Numbered from the stretch's first letter, positions 34,976 through 44,717 are shown. The stretch: DNA of 64,000 nt from Paenibacillus sp. FSL R7-0204 (GCF_038002225.1 NZ_JBBOCA010000001.1:5890001-5954000), one strand, 5' to 3'. Notes: generated by a model not told the origin, from the sequence alone. A program made the numbers and translations.

Positions 34976-36199
34976 TTACAGCAGAATGCCATTCTCATCA
35001 AATGTCCGGATATACTCCAATAATTCCGAAAAATAAACCCAGGCGATGCCAACCTTCTGATCCGCAGCGCCATAAGACATAATTAGATCCTCCCCCACGA
35101 CAATACCACCCGTGGTAAACAGACAAGGCGTAGGGTAATCCTCCGGCATCTCCCAATCCCGCTCGGCATACATCAAACGGTCAGAGCAACGGTGGATAAT
35201 GACCGGAAAATCATTCTCCTGCTCCCTGAGGATCATGAAGGACTGCGTATAGCCAAATTGTACATTCTTCTTCGCGTGGTAAGCCACCAGCCACTCCCGG
35301 TTCCCCAGAGCGACCGGCGGCCAGCTTGCCCCCACACGGTTCTCCTCCCAATCAAACAGCGGACTGGCCAGCAGCCGGTGGACTGCCGCAGGTGAAGCGA
35401 AATCCGCAATCGATTCTGCAGCTGCCAGATAGATAGAAGGCTTGCCCGCCCGCTCCCCTCCGGCAAAAGGAAGGACATTCATCGGCCGGTGCAGCATCAC
35501 ATATTGCCACTTCCCCTCAATCCTCATCTTCTCAGGAAACAGGAACACATCGCGGTTATCGCTGACATGCCCCTCGGTAAGCGGGCCTACGTACCCGAAA
35601 GCGTCTTCATATTTCCTCTCCTTCAGCTTGGCCAAATCCAGCTTGAACAGAACGCTGACCGTATCATTCGCCCGGGCCGATTGAATGAACGGGTCTGTGC
35701 TCTCTCCCGCGAAGATCCAATCCGGCACATATTCAAAGCGCGTCTGGACCGGAGGCTGCTGGCTGCTAAGCCAGTAGGGGCCAGGGGGAAAGGCCCGGCA
35801 GGCCACCGTGACATACAGCTCGTTCCCGATATAGAAGATACGGGGGTCCTCCACACAGCCGTTGGCATAATTCCGCACCTTTTTTCCGTAAATGTCCGTG
35901 ATGTACAATTCATCCTCTTCATACCCGAGGGCCGGAGCCAGAGCTGGTCTTGAAAAATCTGCCTCCCAGGTCTCTCCCCGATCCCTGCTCCGCGCATAGC
36001 CCAAAAAAATCGGATAGGGATCATGACAGCCCTCCCTTCTTGCCTGCGGCCACGGGCCGGTTGCCCGAAACAGCATATGAAGGTCATCCGAGTCAGGGTC
36101 CTGAATGATCGCCGGATTCAACACCATTTTGTCCGCCCAGTCACAGCCTGGTACAGGTTCAAGCGCCGGTTTGCTCAAATAACGAAATTGTGGTTTCAT
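34976..36199 (-). CDS. GH130-like propeller protein (second copy)
   Basis: A 407-residue protein with GH130-type blocks WADKMVLNPAIIQDPDSDDLHMLFRA, FLGYARSRDRGETWE, NGCVEDPRIFYIGNELYVTVACR, FPEKMRIEGKWQYVMLHRP and MSYGAADQKVGIAWV. It is longer and clearly different from the GH130 protein at 27.5 kb, so the two probably act on different linkages or chain lengths. AGGAGGAAC precedes the ATG. It opens the run of minus-strand genes that continues through the importer to the esterase. Family assignment is good; phosphorolysis versus hydrolysis cannot be decided from sequence alone. Confidence 0.82.
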   Translation of the reverse strand: MKPQFRYLSKPALEPVPGCDWADKMVLNPAIIQDPDSDDLHMLFRATGPWPQARREGCHDPYPIFLGYARSRDRGETWEADFSRPALAPALGYEEDELYITDIYGKKVRNYANGCVEDPRIFYIGNELYVTVACRAFPPGPYWLSSQQPPVQTRFEYVPDWIFAGESTDPFIQSARANDTVSVLFKLDLAKLKERKYEDAFGYVGPLTEGHVSDNRDVFLFPEKMRIEGKWQYVMLHRPMNVLPFAGGERAGKPSIYLAAAESIADFASPAAVHRLLASPLFDWEENRVGASWPPVALGNREWLVAYHAKKNVQFGYTQSFMILREQENDFPVIIHRCSDRLMYAERDWEMPEDYPTPCLFTTGGIVVGEDLIMSYGAADQKVGIAWVYFSELLEYIRTFDENGILL

Positions 36200-36429
36200 A
36201 GTTCCTCCTGTTTTACCCCCTGAAGCAGGGGCATATTCCGTTTTTCAGCAAACAACTTATCATAGGCCATCCGCGAATTCAAAAGACTTTTCCCCTGAAA
36301 CCGGCCTTCCGGGCAAAACAGTAAGATCCGTCAAATGAATCAGGAAGATCCATCATTCACGCGGGTCCGGGCAGCGGCTTATAATCATTTTTGCAGGCAA
36401 AATCGTTACCAAGGAGGAAGATGAGCCGG

Positions 36430-37938
36430 ATGAAACAGTATGATCTTGTCATCTACGGGGGAACGGCTGCAGGCATTACAGCGGCTGTCCAGGCAGCTAT
36501 CATGGGCAAAAGTGCGGTAGTCATCGAGCAGAGCCGGAGGATTGGCGGCATGACCACCGGAGGACTGGGGGATACGGATGTGGGAATGAAAGAGGCAGTC
36601 GGCGGCCTGTCTCTGGAATTCTACCAGCGGATTGCGCAGAAATATGCGCAGGACGGGGCGTGCTGGCTGTTCGAGCCCAAGGTTGCGCTTGAGGTGCTGC
36701 AGGACTGGGTGGCGGAGTATCATCTTGAAGTCGTCTGCGGGGAAAGGCTGGAGCTTAAGAATGGGGTAACCCGGCAAGGCGCAAGAATCACCTCCATTAC
36801 CATGGAATCCGGGAAGGTCTATCACGGTAAAATGTTCATTGACGCCTCTTACGAGGGAGACCTGATGGGCCATTCCGGCGTGTCCTATGTGGTCGGCCGG
36901 GAGCCGAACGCACAGTACGGGGAGACGTTAAACGGCGTTCAGCCCGGCCCTGAACTGAATGAACTCCCGCCGGGAATCGACCCCTATGTCATTAAAGGAG
37001 TGCCTTCGAGCGGACTACTCCCGCGTGTCTATGCGGACCGCGGCGGTGATGCCGGCGAGGGGGACTGTAAGCTGCAAGCCTATAACTTCCGCATGTGTCT
37101 GACGGACAATCCGGACAACCGGATGATGATCAGCAAGCCTGAGGGTTATAACGAAGCCGATTATGAGATTCTATTCCGGGCCATTGAGCAGGGGCAGCGC
37201 TCACGCTTCTTCAAGCTGAACCGGGTCACAGCGGACAAGACCGATTCCAATAACAACAGCGGTATTTCAACAGATTACAACGGGATGAACCACTGCTATC
37301 CAGAGGCGGATTATGCGGCGCGGGAACAGATATGGGAGGCCCACCGCATCTACCAGCAGGGATATGTCTGGACGATCAAGAACCATCCGCGGGTGCCGGA
37401 GGAGATCCGGGAAGCCTATAAGCCGTGGGGCCTGCCGCTCGATGAATTCACGGACAGCGGCCACTGGCCTTCCCAGCTCTACATCAGGGAATCCCGCAGA
37501 ATGAGCGGAGATTATGTGGTGACGGAGCATGATGTAAGGCGGGAGCACCCGGTGCCGGATTCCGCCGGGATGGGCTCATTCGCCATGGACTCGCACCATA
37601 CCCAATACTATGTGAACGAAGACGGGCATGTCAGCACAGAGGGCGGCTTCTACATCCGGCTGGACGAGCCTTATCCGATCAGCTACCGGGCGATGGTGCC
37701 GAAACGCAGCGAATGCACCAACCTGATCGTACCGGTATGCTTGTCGGCCACTCATGCGGCCTACGGCTCCATCCGGATGGAGCCGGTTTTCATGATTCTG
37801 GGACAATCAGCCGCCGCCGCTGCTGTACTGGCGCTTGAGGCGGACGGCGTGGTTCAGGATGTGGAGTATGAGCAGCTGCAAGCCTTACTCCTTGCGTCCA
37901 ATCAGGTGCTGTACACCACCGGACTCACCCGGGATTGA
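36430..37938 (+). CDS. FAD-dependent oxidoreductase (second, divergent)
   Basis: A 502-residue flavoprotein of the FAD_oxidored family. The dinucleotide-binding loop is DLVIYGGTAAGITAAVQAA (GGTAAG at 10-15), then VIEQSRRIGGMTTGGLGDTD, MFIDASYEGDLMGHSGVSYVVGRE and a C-terminal TNLIVPVCLSATHAAYGSIRMEPVFMILGQSAAAAA. AAGGAGG ends 3 bases before an ATG at 36421 and 12 before ATG 36430; the latter was chosen. It is divergent from the GH130-importer operon, and its 3' end overlaps the AraC gene by 14 bases in convergent orientation. The reaction is unknown. Confidence 0.83.
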   Translation: MKQYDLVIYGGTAAGITAAVQAAIMGKSAVVIEQSRRIGGMTTGGLGDTDVGMKEAVGGLSLEFYQRIAQKYAQDGACWLFEPKVALEVLQDWVAEYHLEVVCGERLELKNGVTRQGARITSITMESGKVYHGKMFIDASYEGDLMGHSGVSYVVGREPNAQYGETLNGVQPGPELNELPPGIDPYVIKGVPSSGLLPRVYADRGGDAGEGDCKLQAYNFRMCLTDNPDNRMMISKPEGYNEADYEILFRAIEQGQRSRFFKLNRVTADKTDSNNNSGISTDYNGMNHCYPEADYAAREQIWEAHRIYQQGYVWTIKNHPRVPEEIREAYKPWGLPLDEFTDSGHWPSQLYIRESRRMSGDYVVTEHDVRREHPVPDSAGMGSFAMDSHHTQYYVNEDGHVSTEGGFYIRLDEPYPISYRAMVPKRSECTNLIVPVCLSATHAAYGSIRMEPVFMILGQSAAAAAVLALEADGVVQDVEYEQLQALLLASNQVLYTTGLTRD

Positions 37939-38755
37939 ACCGGAAGCCGAAGCTGCGCCGGTACTCTCCCGGGGGAGCGCCATACCGTTCCCGGAACATC
38001 CGGCAGAAATGGGCGTAGCTCTGGAAGCCCGTATTGTCGGCAACCTGCTCCAGGGAAAGTGAGCTGTAGAGCACCTGCTGCTCGGCAGACTTCAGCCTGA
38101 CATTAATGCAGTAGGCGAATGGCGATTGGCCAAAAGCGGCTTTGAACAGACTGGAAGCACGGGAGATGCTTAACCCTACGGAGGCGGAGATCTGCTCCAG
38201 GCTGAGCGGTTCATGGGCATGATTGTCAATGAACTGCTTCAGCTTGTAGGCGGTTTCCGCCCCTTTGGTGCGCCGCCGTGCCTGGATCACCTGCTCCAGC
38301 GTCAAGCAGAACGTTCTAAGCAAATAATCCAGCAGCTCCTCCTGATGCTGCATCACCTTCCTCTTCTCGCCGGCAATATGCTTCCATAGGGTAATGAGCG
38401 TATCATCGAAGCCGATATTCGTCCGGGCCGGCAGCCTGCGGTCCTGCCACCACGTGTCCAGCCACTCGCCGCTGGCGATCAGGAAATAATCCGAGGCCGG
38501 CTGAACTCCGCCAGAACCTGGATAGCTCCGGGGCTGTACGATCAGCTCGTACGGCTGATCCGGAGCATAGATCAGCAGATCGCCGGGGATGATCGTCTCG
38601 TACACTCCTCCTACCAGCGCACGGCAGGTCCCTTCCATCTGAAGTCTGAAGAGATAGAAGGATAAGCCGTCCTGATACTGAACGGTGTGAGGCTGTGTGT
38701 GTGTGAAATAGTTGGCATAATGGACGCTGCACCGGTGCGGATCGGACGCTGTCAC
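37925..38755 (-). CDS. AraC-family transcriptional regulator with cupin-like N-terminus
   Basis: A 276-residue regulator. Residues ~30-75 (LSFYLFRLQMEGTCRALVGGVYETIIPGDLLIYAPDQPYEL) form the AraC-type ligand cupin. Two helix-turn-helix motifs lie near residues 185-270 (LSLEQISASVGLSISRASSLFKAAFG, LEQVADNTGFQSYAHFCRMFRERYG). It starts with GTG overlapping the response-regulator stop in a GTGA arrangement, so it is translated with the two-component genes. It likely regulates the flanking sugar genes; the effector is unknown. Confidence 0.88.
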   Translation of the reverse strand: MTASDPHRCSVHYANYFTHTQPHTVQYQDGLSFYLFRLQMEGTCRALVGGVYETIIPGDLLIYAPDQPYELIVQPRSYPGSGGVQPASDYFLIASGEWLDTWWQDRRLPARTNIGFDDTLITLWKHIAGEKRKVMQHQEELLDYLLRTFCLTLEQVIQARRRTKGAETAYKLKQFIDNHAHEPLSLEQISASVGLSISRASSLFKAAFGQSPFAYCINVRLKSAEQQVLYSSLSLEQVADNTGFQSYAHFCRMFRERYGAPPGEYRRSFGFRFNPG

Positions 38756-40383
38756 GGGTAGGACTCCTCCTGGCGGTCCGGGTGGTACCCCGCCCTGAAC
38801 TCCGACGGTGTCTGCCCCGTGATCTTCTTGAACATCTCGCTGAAATATCTGCGCTCCTCATACCCTACAGCGGAGGCCACCTCCTGCACCTGCGCCCCCT
38901 CCACCAGCAGCAGCTTGGCCCGGTGAATGCGCTCTGCGGTGATATACTGGGTAACGGTCACTCCGTTCACCTTCTTGAACAGGCTGGAGAAATAGCTGGG
39001 GCTGAGATGAACATGCGCCGCACATTCCCCGACCGTGATGTCCTCGGACAAACGGCCTTTGATATACTCTACCGCTTCATAGATCACCTTCTGCCCTTCC
39101 GACAAGCTGCTTCTGCGCACCAGAGCGGCCCCTTCCGTACACAGCTCCAGCAGCAGCCGCTGAAGAGTGGCAAGCGGCAGTCCCGCCGTTCCCTGCACCG
39201 CCCGGAACCGCTGGATCAGCGGCTGAATCTCCCCGTACGGAACCAGCTCATAGAAGGTGCGGATCGCTGATGCGGCCAGCTCCTCATACAGAACGAGCAG
39301 ATAATCGGGATTGTGCCCGGAGCTCAGATTCTGCAGCGATTCTGAGATCGCTGCGAGGATCGCGCCAGTCCGGCTGACATTGCCGGAGCGCAGCGCCAGC
39401 AGCAGCTCGTCCTTGTATTCCAGCGCCAGCGGCTCCTGGCTTCCGTTCTGGTGAATATCATCATACATAATGGCGGCATTACCTCCGGTGAACAGATGGT
39501 GAGCCAGCGCCCGGTGCGCCTGGCGGTAGGAATCCGGCAGCTCGCTGGTCTCTTCCACCCGGCCTCCGACTCCGGCCGATACCGTGAACTTGGTATACCG
39601 TTCAATGTTCTTGCAGCAGCGTTCGGCAATCTCCACTGCACTGGCCGGGCCACAGTCATTCATCACCGCAAGATAGCGGTTATGTTTGGCGCGGAACACC
39701 ACACAGCGCGTATGCCCGGCAATGGTCTCCTGGGTGATATTCAGCAGGGAGAAGCGGATCAGCTCCACCTCGCGGATAGACAGCTCTGCTGCCCGCTCCT
39801 GAAAGTGATCAATCTCCAGCAGCATCACCACGAACCCCTTGGGGTTCAGATCAATGCCTAAGAATTCCCAGCGTGCTTTCGCCTGCTCCCACGACGTTCT
39901 GTGGCTGACCAGCAGGGCGAAATATTCCTGCCGCAGCACCGGCAGACTCTCCCGCAGCTTGTTCTCCATCTCCCGTAGGGTATCCTGTCTGGAACGCGCC
40001 TCCATAATCTCCGACTTCGCCCGCAGCACCGCCTTCATGATCTCCTCTTCCGTGAACGGCTTGACCACGAAGTCGAACGCGCCGAGCTGTACCGCCTGCT
40101 GCGCATATTCAAAGTCGGCATACCCGCTGACCAGAATGATTTTACAGTCCCGGTGGTGTTCCAGTACGGCACGCAGCATGGCCAGCCCGTCCATCCTCGG
40201 CATACGGATATCCGTAATGACCAGATCCGGGCGCAGCTTCGCGATCAGGTCCAGCCCATCCTCACCGTTAGCCGCCGTTCCTGCCACCCGGATGCCGTGT
40301 TCCGCCCAATTCATGCAGGTCAGGCCTTCCACGACGCTTTTAATATCATCAATGATACACAGGGTTACACTATGATCGTCCAT
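38752..40383 (-). CDS. YesN-type response regulator with AraC output domain
   Basis: A 543-residue response regulator. The receiver domain (1-125) has acidic D12/D13, phosphoacceptor D58 in LVITDIRMPRMDG, and the conserved Lys in FVVKPFTEEE. A long middle region precedes two AraC helix-turn-helix motifs at the C-terminus (ITVGECAAHVHLSPSYFSSLFKKVNG, VQEVASAVGYEERRYFSEMFKKITGQTPSEFR). The start at 40383 has AGGAG about 8 bases upstream and overlaps the kinase gene by 14 bases. It pairs with the adjacent YesM-type kinase and probably controls the importer operon. Confidence 0.92.
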   Translation of the reverse strand: MDDHSVTLCIIDDIKSVVEGLTCMNWAEHGIRVAGTAANGEDGLDLIAKLRPDLVITDIRMPRMDGLAMLRAVLEHHRDCKIILVSGYADFEYAQQAVQLGAFDFVVKPFTEEEIMKAVLRAKSEIMEARSRQDTLREMENKLRESLPVLRQEYFALLVSHRTSWEQAKARWEFLGIDLNPKGFVVMLLEIDHFQERAAELSIREVELIRFSLLNITQETIAGHTRCVVFRAKHNRYLAVMNDCGPASAVEIAERCCKNIERYTKFTVSAGVGGRVEETSELPDSYRQAHRALAHHLFTGGNAAIMYDDIHQNGSQEPLALEYKDELLLALRSGNVSRTGAILAAISESLQNLSSGHNPDYLLVLYEELAASAIRTFYELVPYGEIQPLIQRFRAVQGTAGLPLATLQRLLLELCTEGAALVRRSSLSEGQKVIYEAVEYIKGRLSEDITVGECAAHVHLSPSYFSSLFKKVNGVTVTQYITAERIHRAKLLLVEGAQVQEVASAVGYEERRYFSEMFKKITGQTPSEFRAGYHPDRQEESYP

Positions 40384-42127
40384 CCTGATGCTCCTCCCGT
40401 TTGGGTAAAGATATGATAACCGCCGCCCCCCGGCCAAGGCTGCTGTCCACCCGTAATGCTGCGCTGTCCCCATAGTAGAGCTGCAGCCTGCGGATCAGAT
40501 TGGATACGGCGTACCCCTTCTCCGATTCCCGCCGGAACAACGCACGGACCGCCTCCTCGTCCATGCCAGCCCCATTGTCACTGACCTTAAGACACCAGCG
40601 TGCTCCCTCATCGAAGACTTCGATATCGATCTGCCCCCCGCTCTCCCGGTTGCGGAAGCCATGCAGAATGCTGTTCTCCACCAGCGGCTGCAGCAGAATG
40701 CGCGGAATCGGGAGAGTAACCAGCGCTTCATCCTCGACATAGATCTCATAACGGAACAGCCCTTCATAGCAGCTGCATTGCAGCTCCAGATACATGCGGA
40801 CATGCTCCAGCTCCTTGGCCAGCGTCGTGATCTCCTGCCCCTTGTTCAGCCCGAGCTGGAACAGCCGGGACAGCGACATGACCATGCTCTGCGACTGCTT
40901 TACCTGCTTCAGATTCAGCTTCCAGTAGATCGTATTCAGCGTATTGTACAGGAAATGAGGGTCCATCTGCGCCGACAAGGCCTTGATCTCTGCCGAGCGC
41001 TTATTGGTCTGCGCCTGTGTGACCTCTCCGATCAGCACTACGATCTGCTCCAGCATCTGGTTGAACCGCATCCCGACCTGGGCCAGCTCGTCTCCGCCCC
41101 CGCTCTCGAATCTGGCAGTCAGATCATTGCTCTCGACCCGCTTCATCACCTTCATCAGCCCTTGCAGCGGACGCAGCAGATAACGGGTAAAGGCTCCTGA
41201 TACCATCATTGTAACCGTGAAGGCGACAAGGGCGACCACCACGAGCAGCCATTTGACATAGATCATATCCTTTAGCACGCCGGCCTTGGACTGAATCGTG
41301 ATCATCGTCCAATCAGCGATGCCCAGATGCGCATAGTTCAGCAGATACGATTCCCCGCCCAGCTTAAAAGTATTGCTGAGATCGCGGCTGCTGCTGATCA
41401 TGCCGGTCAGATCACGGCCCTCCACCGCCTGCAGGGCGAGCGGGTCTTTCATAGAATAGACGGGACTGCCTGCCGCGTTCAGCAGGAAGCTGCGCGCCCC
41501 TCCACCGGTATCCCCGCTCACCAGCTTGCGGAAGCCGTCTTCACGGATATTGACGATAATATAGACCCCGCGGACCGCTGTATCAAAGATAGGTTCCAGA
41601 ATCAGTGAAATCACCCGTTCCTTCCCGGAGAAGAGCATGTCCTCATGGCCTTCCACCCATGTATTCTTCTTCTCCTGTTCGATCCGCTCATATAGTAAGG
41701 TATCCTTGAACTCCGTCAGACGGTTCCGGTTCATCGAGGAAGGGTAGAACTCCCCGATCGGCGTGGACACATAGATCGAATGGATCAGCGGCTCCGCAAT
41801 CCGCGCTTGTGAGAAAACGTTATCAAGATCATTCAGGTGAGTATAATACCGGCCCATGTCCCCGGTGACGACATCCCTCATCATATCGTGAAAGGGCTGG
41901 CTGATCATGAAGGTCATCATAATCAGCATCAGCTTGTTCAGCTTCTCGTCGATGATCTGCGCTGATTTGACAACGTTATCCTGGGTAAGCTTCAGCGCAT
42001 TCTTCTCCAGAGTCGCCGCCGAGATGGAATACGACAATCCCCCGGTCATCAGTACGGAGAGGAGAATCACGGCTAAGAATGCAGTTTTTAATTTGCTGCG
42101 GAATGATTGCTTCCGGAAATAGTTCAA
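40370..42127 (-). CDS. YesM-type sensor histidine kinase
   Basis: A ~585-residue membrane kinase. A first helix (LKTAFLAVILLSVLMTGGLSYSI, about 13-35) and a second near residues 290-312 bracket an extracytoplasmic Cache-like sensor. A HAMP linker (RPLQGLMKVMKRVESNDLTARF) leads to the His_kinase domain with H391 in QMDPHFLYNTLNTIYW, and a HATPase with NSILHGF and DNGAGMD. The start is uncertain: TTG 42127 has AGGAAGG about 10 bases upstream, whereas GTG 42136 is too close to it, and the frame remains open to 42304. It passes phosphate to the regulator encoded immediately downstream. Confidence 0.9.
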   Translation of the reverse strand: MNYFRKQSFRSKLKTAFLAVILLSVLMTGGLSYSISAATLEKNALKLTQDNVVKSAQIIDEKLNKLMLIMMTFMISQPFHDMMRDVVTGDMGRYYTHLNDLDNVFSQARIAEPLIHSIYVSTPIGEFYPSSMNRNRLTEFKDTLLYERIEQEKKNTWVEGHEDMLFSGKERVISLILEPIFDTAVRGVYIIVNIREDGFRKLVSGDTGGGARSFLLNAAGSPVYSMKDPLALQAVEGRDLTGMISSSRDLSNTFKLGGESYLLNYAHLGIADWTMITIQSKAGVLKDMIYVKWLLVVVALVAFTVTMMVSGAFTRYLLRPLQGLMKVMKRVESNDLTARFESGGGDELAQVGMRFNQMLEQIVVLIGEVTQAQTNKRSAEIKALSAQMDPHFLYNTLNTIYWKLNLKQVKQSQSMVMSLSRLFQLGLNKGQEITTLAKELEHVRMYLELQCSCYEGLFRYEIYVEDEALVTLPIPRILLQPLVENSILHGFRNRESGGQIDIEVFDEGARWCLKVSDNGAGMDEEAVRALFRRESEKGYAVSNLIRRLQLYYGDSAALRVDSSLGRGAAVIISLPKREEHQDGRS

Positions 42128-42382
42128 GTCCTTCACGCCTTCCTGTGTGCAGATGCCCTGCTCTTCGATTATGTCACCTGAACGTTCAGTCCGACAATAC
42201 GCAGCGGATGAAATAGTGAATTCACCGTATGCGGAGCATGGATCTACCGTATGTACAGGACAACGCACACGTCTCCCCTTCCCTATCCAATAATCCGTTA
42301 GCATTCGCTTGGCCGGGCGGATATGATACGATAGACGGGATCGTTCTTCATCATAATTGTCTATGGAAGGAATGAATATAAT

Positions 42383-43357
42383 ATGAAATATAGAAGACTG
42401 GGCAACACCGGACTTAAGGTTAGCGAGATTGGCCTGGGGAGCTGGCTTACATACGGCACGGCTGCCGAGCAGAAGGCGGCGGATGAGTGTATTGCCGCTG
42501 CTTTTGAATGCGGTATCAATTTCTTCGATACGGCCAATGCCTACAACCGGGGCGAAGGCGAAAAAGCCATGGGTGCTGCACTCCGCGCGTACAATCGGTC
42601 CGATTACGTCCTGAGTACCAAGGTGTATTTTCCGATGGGGGACGGGGTGAATGACCGCGGGTTATCGCGCAAGCATATTATGGAGCAATGCGAAGCCAGC
42701 CTGCGCCGGCTGGGCACGGATTATATCGATGTGTACTTCTGCCACCGCTTCGACCGGGAGACACCTGTAGAGGAGACGCTCCGCGCTCTTGACGACCTTA
42801 CCGCCCAAGGGAAAATCCTCTACTCCGCCGTCAGCGAATGGAGCGCCGCCCAGATCTCGCAGGCGGCTGGCATCAGCCGCAGACTAAACCTGCGGCCGCT
42901 CGCCGCCAATCAGCCGATCTATAACATGTTCGAGCGGTATATCGAGGATGAGGTGCTTGAAGTATCGGCCCATGAAGGCCTGGGACAAGTCGTCTTCTCC
43001 CCGCTGGCCCAGGGCATTCTGACCGGCAAATACAAGCCGGGCCAGCAGCCCCCGGCCGGTACGCGCGGCGCGGATGCTTCCGTGAACGGCGTCATCCGCA
43101 GCTACCTGCGGGATGATGTGCTGGAGGTTGTCGGCAGGCTGGATACGCTTGCCGCAGAGCTGGACCTCAAGCTCTCCCAGCTCGCACTCGCCTGGGTGCT
43201 GCGCCAGCCCGGCGTAAGCTCGGCGCTGATCGGCGCCAGCAGACCGGAGCAGGTGCTTGAGAATGCGCAGGCGGTGGAAGCCGTGCTTCAGCCGGATACG
43301 CTGAAGGCGATCGATGCGATCCTCAGCGAGGTCGCCGGCTTCGCACCGGCGCGATAG
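42383..43357 (+). CDS. Aldo/keto reductase
   Basis: A 324-residue TIM-barrel oxidoreductase related to the potassium-channel beta-subunit/YghZ-like group. The catalytic tetrad is D49, Y54 (FFDTANAYNRGEGE), K80 (LSTKVYF) and H121 (VYFCHRFD). The NADPH-binding end reads SSALIGASRPEQVLENAQAV. AAGGAATG precedes ATG. It is divergent from the histidine kinase gene. The natural carbonyl substrate is unknown; sugar aldehydes are possible given the setting. Confidence 0.92.
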   Translation: MKYRRLGNTGLKVSEIGLGSWLTYGTAAEQKAADECIAAAFECGINFFDTANAYNRGEGEKAMGAALRAYNRSDYVLSTKVYFPMGDGVNDRGLSRKHIMEQCEASLRRLGTDYIDVYFCHRFDRETPVEETLRALDDLTAQGKILYSAVSEWSAAQISQAAGISRRLNLRPLAANQPIYNMFERYIEDEVLEVSAHEGLGQVVFSPLAQGILTGKYKPGQQPPAGTRGADASVNGVIRSYLRDDVLEVVGRLDTLAAELDLKLSQLALAWVLRQPGVSSALIGASRPEQVLENAQAVEAVLQPDTLKAIDAILSEVAGFAPAR

Positions 43358-43410
43358 GGCCGGGGCGTGGTGAGGGCGAGATGGAGTGGAAATGGCTTGG
43401 CGGCTGGCGC

Positions 43411-43461
43411 AATGTGATCGGTTTTTCGATTACATTGGGTCCGCATAACACCATCTGGTAT
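43411..43461. repeat. Left part of the 51-bp array split by the IS element
   Basis: One hairpin unit (AATGTGATCGG...CGATTACATT, 43411-43436) plus a partial spacer (CCGCATAACACCATC) that resembles the spacer of the units at 44763-44945. It ends at the left inverted repeat of the IS. Confidence 0.75.
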
Positions 43462-43539
43462 TATCCCCTTTAAGTAGACACTCGAAAAAACCTCATGTGT
43501 TAACATGAGGAAATGAGTGAACTTGGAGGGGATTTTGGT

Positions 43540-43842
43540 ATGGCCAAAAAGGGACAAGTGTTTCAATCGTACACGGAGGCATTCAAGAAAGAGGCTATTC
43601 AAGCCTATTTTACAGGAGGTGAGAGCTATAAGGTCGTCTCCGACAGGTTGGGGATTGTGAACTGTACCCAGCTTAAAGTATGGGTAAAGAAATATCGGAA
43701 TGGGGAGCCACTCGATACACAAAAAGGGGCAACAAGCCCTTTAAAAGGACGTCCACGTTCTACATTTGCCAGTATAGAAGAAGAACGAGATTACTTAAAG
43801 GCACAGGTGGACTACTTAAAAAAGCGGTATCCAAATCTGTAA
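43540..43842 (+). CDS. IS3-family OrfA (helix-turn-helix protein)
   Basis: A 100-residue protein starting MAKKGQVFQSYTEAFKKEAIQAYF, with a helix-turn-helix (GGESYKVVSDRLGIVNCTQLKVWVKKY) and a leucine-zipper-like end (EEERDYLKAQVDYLKK). The start at 43540 follows GGAGGGG. A AAA AAG at 43818-43824 is in the correct phase for -1 slippage into orfB. On its own OrfA binds the IS ends and regulates transposition. Confidence 0.92.
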   Translation: MAKKGQVFQSYTEAFKKEAIQAYFTGGESYKVVSDRLGIVNCTQLKVWVKKYRNGEPLDTQKGATSPLKGRPRSTFASIEEERDYLKAQVDYLKKRYPNL

Positions 43843-44717
43843 AGGGAGGGAAGCTTGGACTGCACGACAAATACGCCGTAATTGAAGAACTACGTGACCA
43901 ACATGGCATCACCCGCCTATTAGCCATTGCAGAGGTATCGCGGGCAAATTACTACAAGTGGCGAGGTGCAGAGGTTCGACGAATGGATGCCCATGAGCAA
44001 GAGCACGCCATTAAAGAGCATATGGTGGCTATTCACCTGGTTCATCCCTATTTCGGGTACCCTCGAATGCAGGCAGCCCTGCGGGAGGCAGGCTACCTCG
44101 TCAACCACAAGAAGGTATGGCGGCTCATGAAAGAGCTATCGATCCAGTCTGTCATTCGCAAGAAAAGGAGTCGTGCGGGCTCTACTCCTTCCGTGGTCTA
44201 CCCGAACCGATTAAAGCGTAAGTTTCATGCGACAGCACCTCAGCAGAAGCTAGTAACGGACATCACATATATCTCAGACGGCACCCGTTTTTATTATCTG
44301 TCTGCGATTCAGGACCTCTTTAACAATGAGATTGTAGCTTGGCAGATCTCGGAGCGAAACGACGTAAACCTCGTCTTAGATACCGTTGAACAGTGGACAC
44401 GGAAAAGAGACGTGTCTGAGGCCGTGCTCCATTCGGACCAAGGCTTTCAGTACACGTCTCAGGCGTACAACACACGATTAGAGGCATTCAGCGTCAAGGG
44501 CAGCCACTCTCGCAAAGCAACCTGCCTGGATAACGCCTGCATCGAATCCTTCTTTTCGCATCTGAAGACAGAAAAGTTGTACCTTCACCAGTGTAAGTCA
44601 GAAGCAGAGATTCATCAAGCCGTTGAGGAGTATATCTACTTTTACAATTACCAACGTTTTCAGGCGAAACTGAAACAGCGCGCGCCGATTGAGTATCGAC
44701 ACGCGCTGGCTGCTTAG
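43818..44717 (+). CDS. IS3-family OrfB (DDE transposase, made as OrfAB by frameshift)
   Basis: About 300 residues read after the -1 slip at 43818-43824 (KKAVSKSVKGGKLGLHDKYAVIEELRD...). The rve integrase core carries the DDE residues in LVTDITYISDGTRF, AVLHSDQGFQYTS and CLDNACIESFFSHLKTE. The HTH_21 block AIKEHMVAIHLVHPYFGYPRM is intact. No stop interrupts the frame, so the fused OrfAB transposase should be functional. A separate start in this frame is not well supported. Confidence 0.9.
   Translation, partial: KKAVSKSVKGGKLGLHDKYAVIEELRDQHGITRLLAIAEVSRANYYKWRGAEVRRMDAHEQEHAIKEHMVAIHLVHPYFGYPRMQAALREAGYLVNHKKVWRLMKELSIQSVIRKKRSRAGSTPSVVYPNRLKRKFHATAPQQKLVTDITYISDGTRFYYLSAIQDLFNNEIVAWQISERNDVNLVLDTVEQWTRKRDVSEAVLHSDQGFQYTSQAYNTRLEAFSVKGSHSRKATCLDNACIESFFSHLKTEKLYLHQCKSEAEIHQAVEEYIYFYNYQRFQAKLKQRAPIEYRHALAA

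Noticed and set aside
34831..35073. Upstream extension of the binding protein at 33412
   Set aside because: It would place a lipoprotein signal peptide internally and lacks a ribosome binding site.
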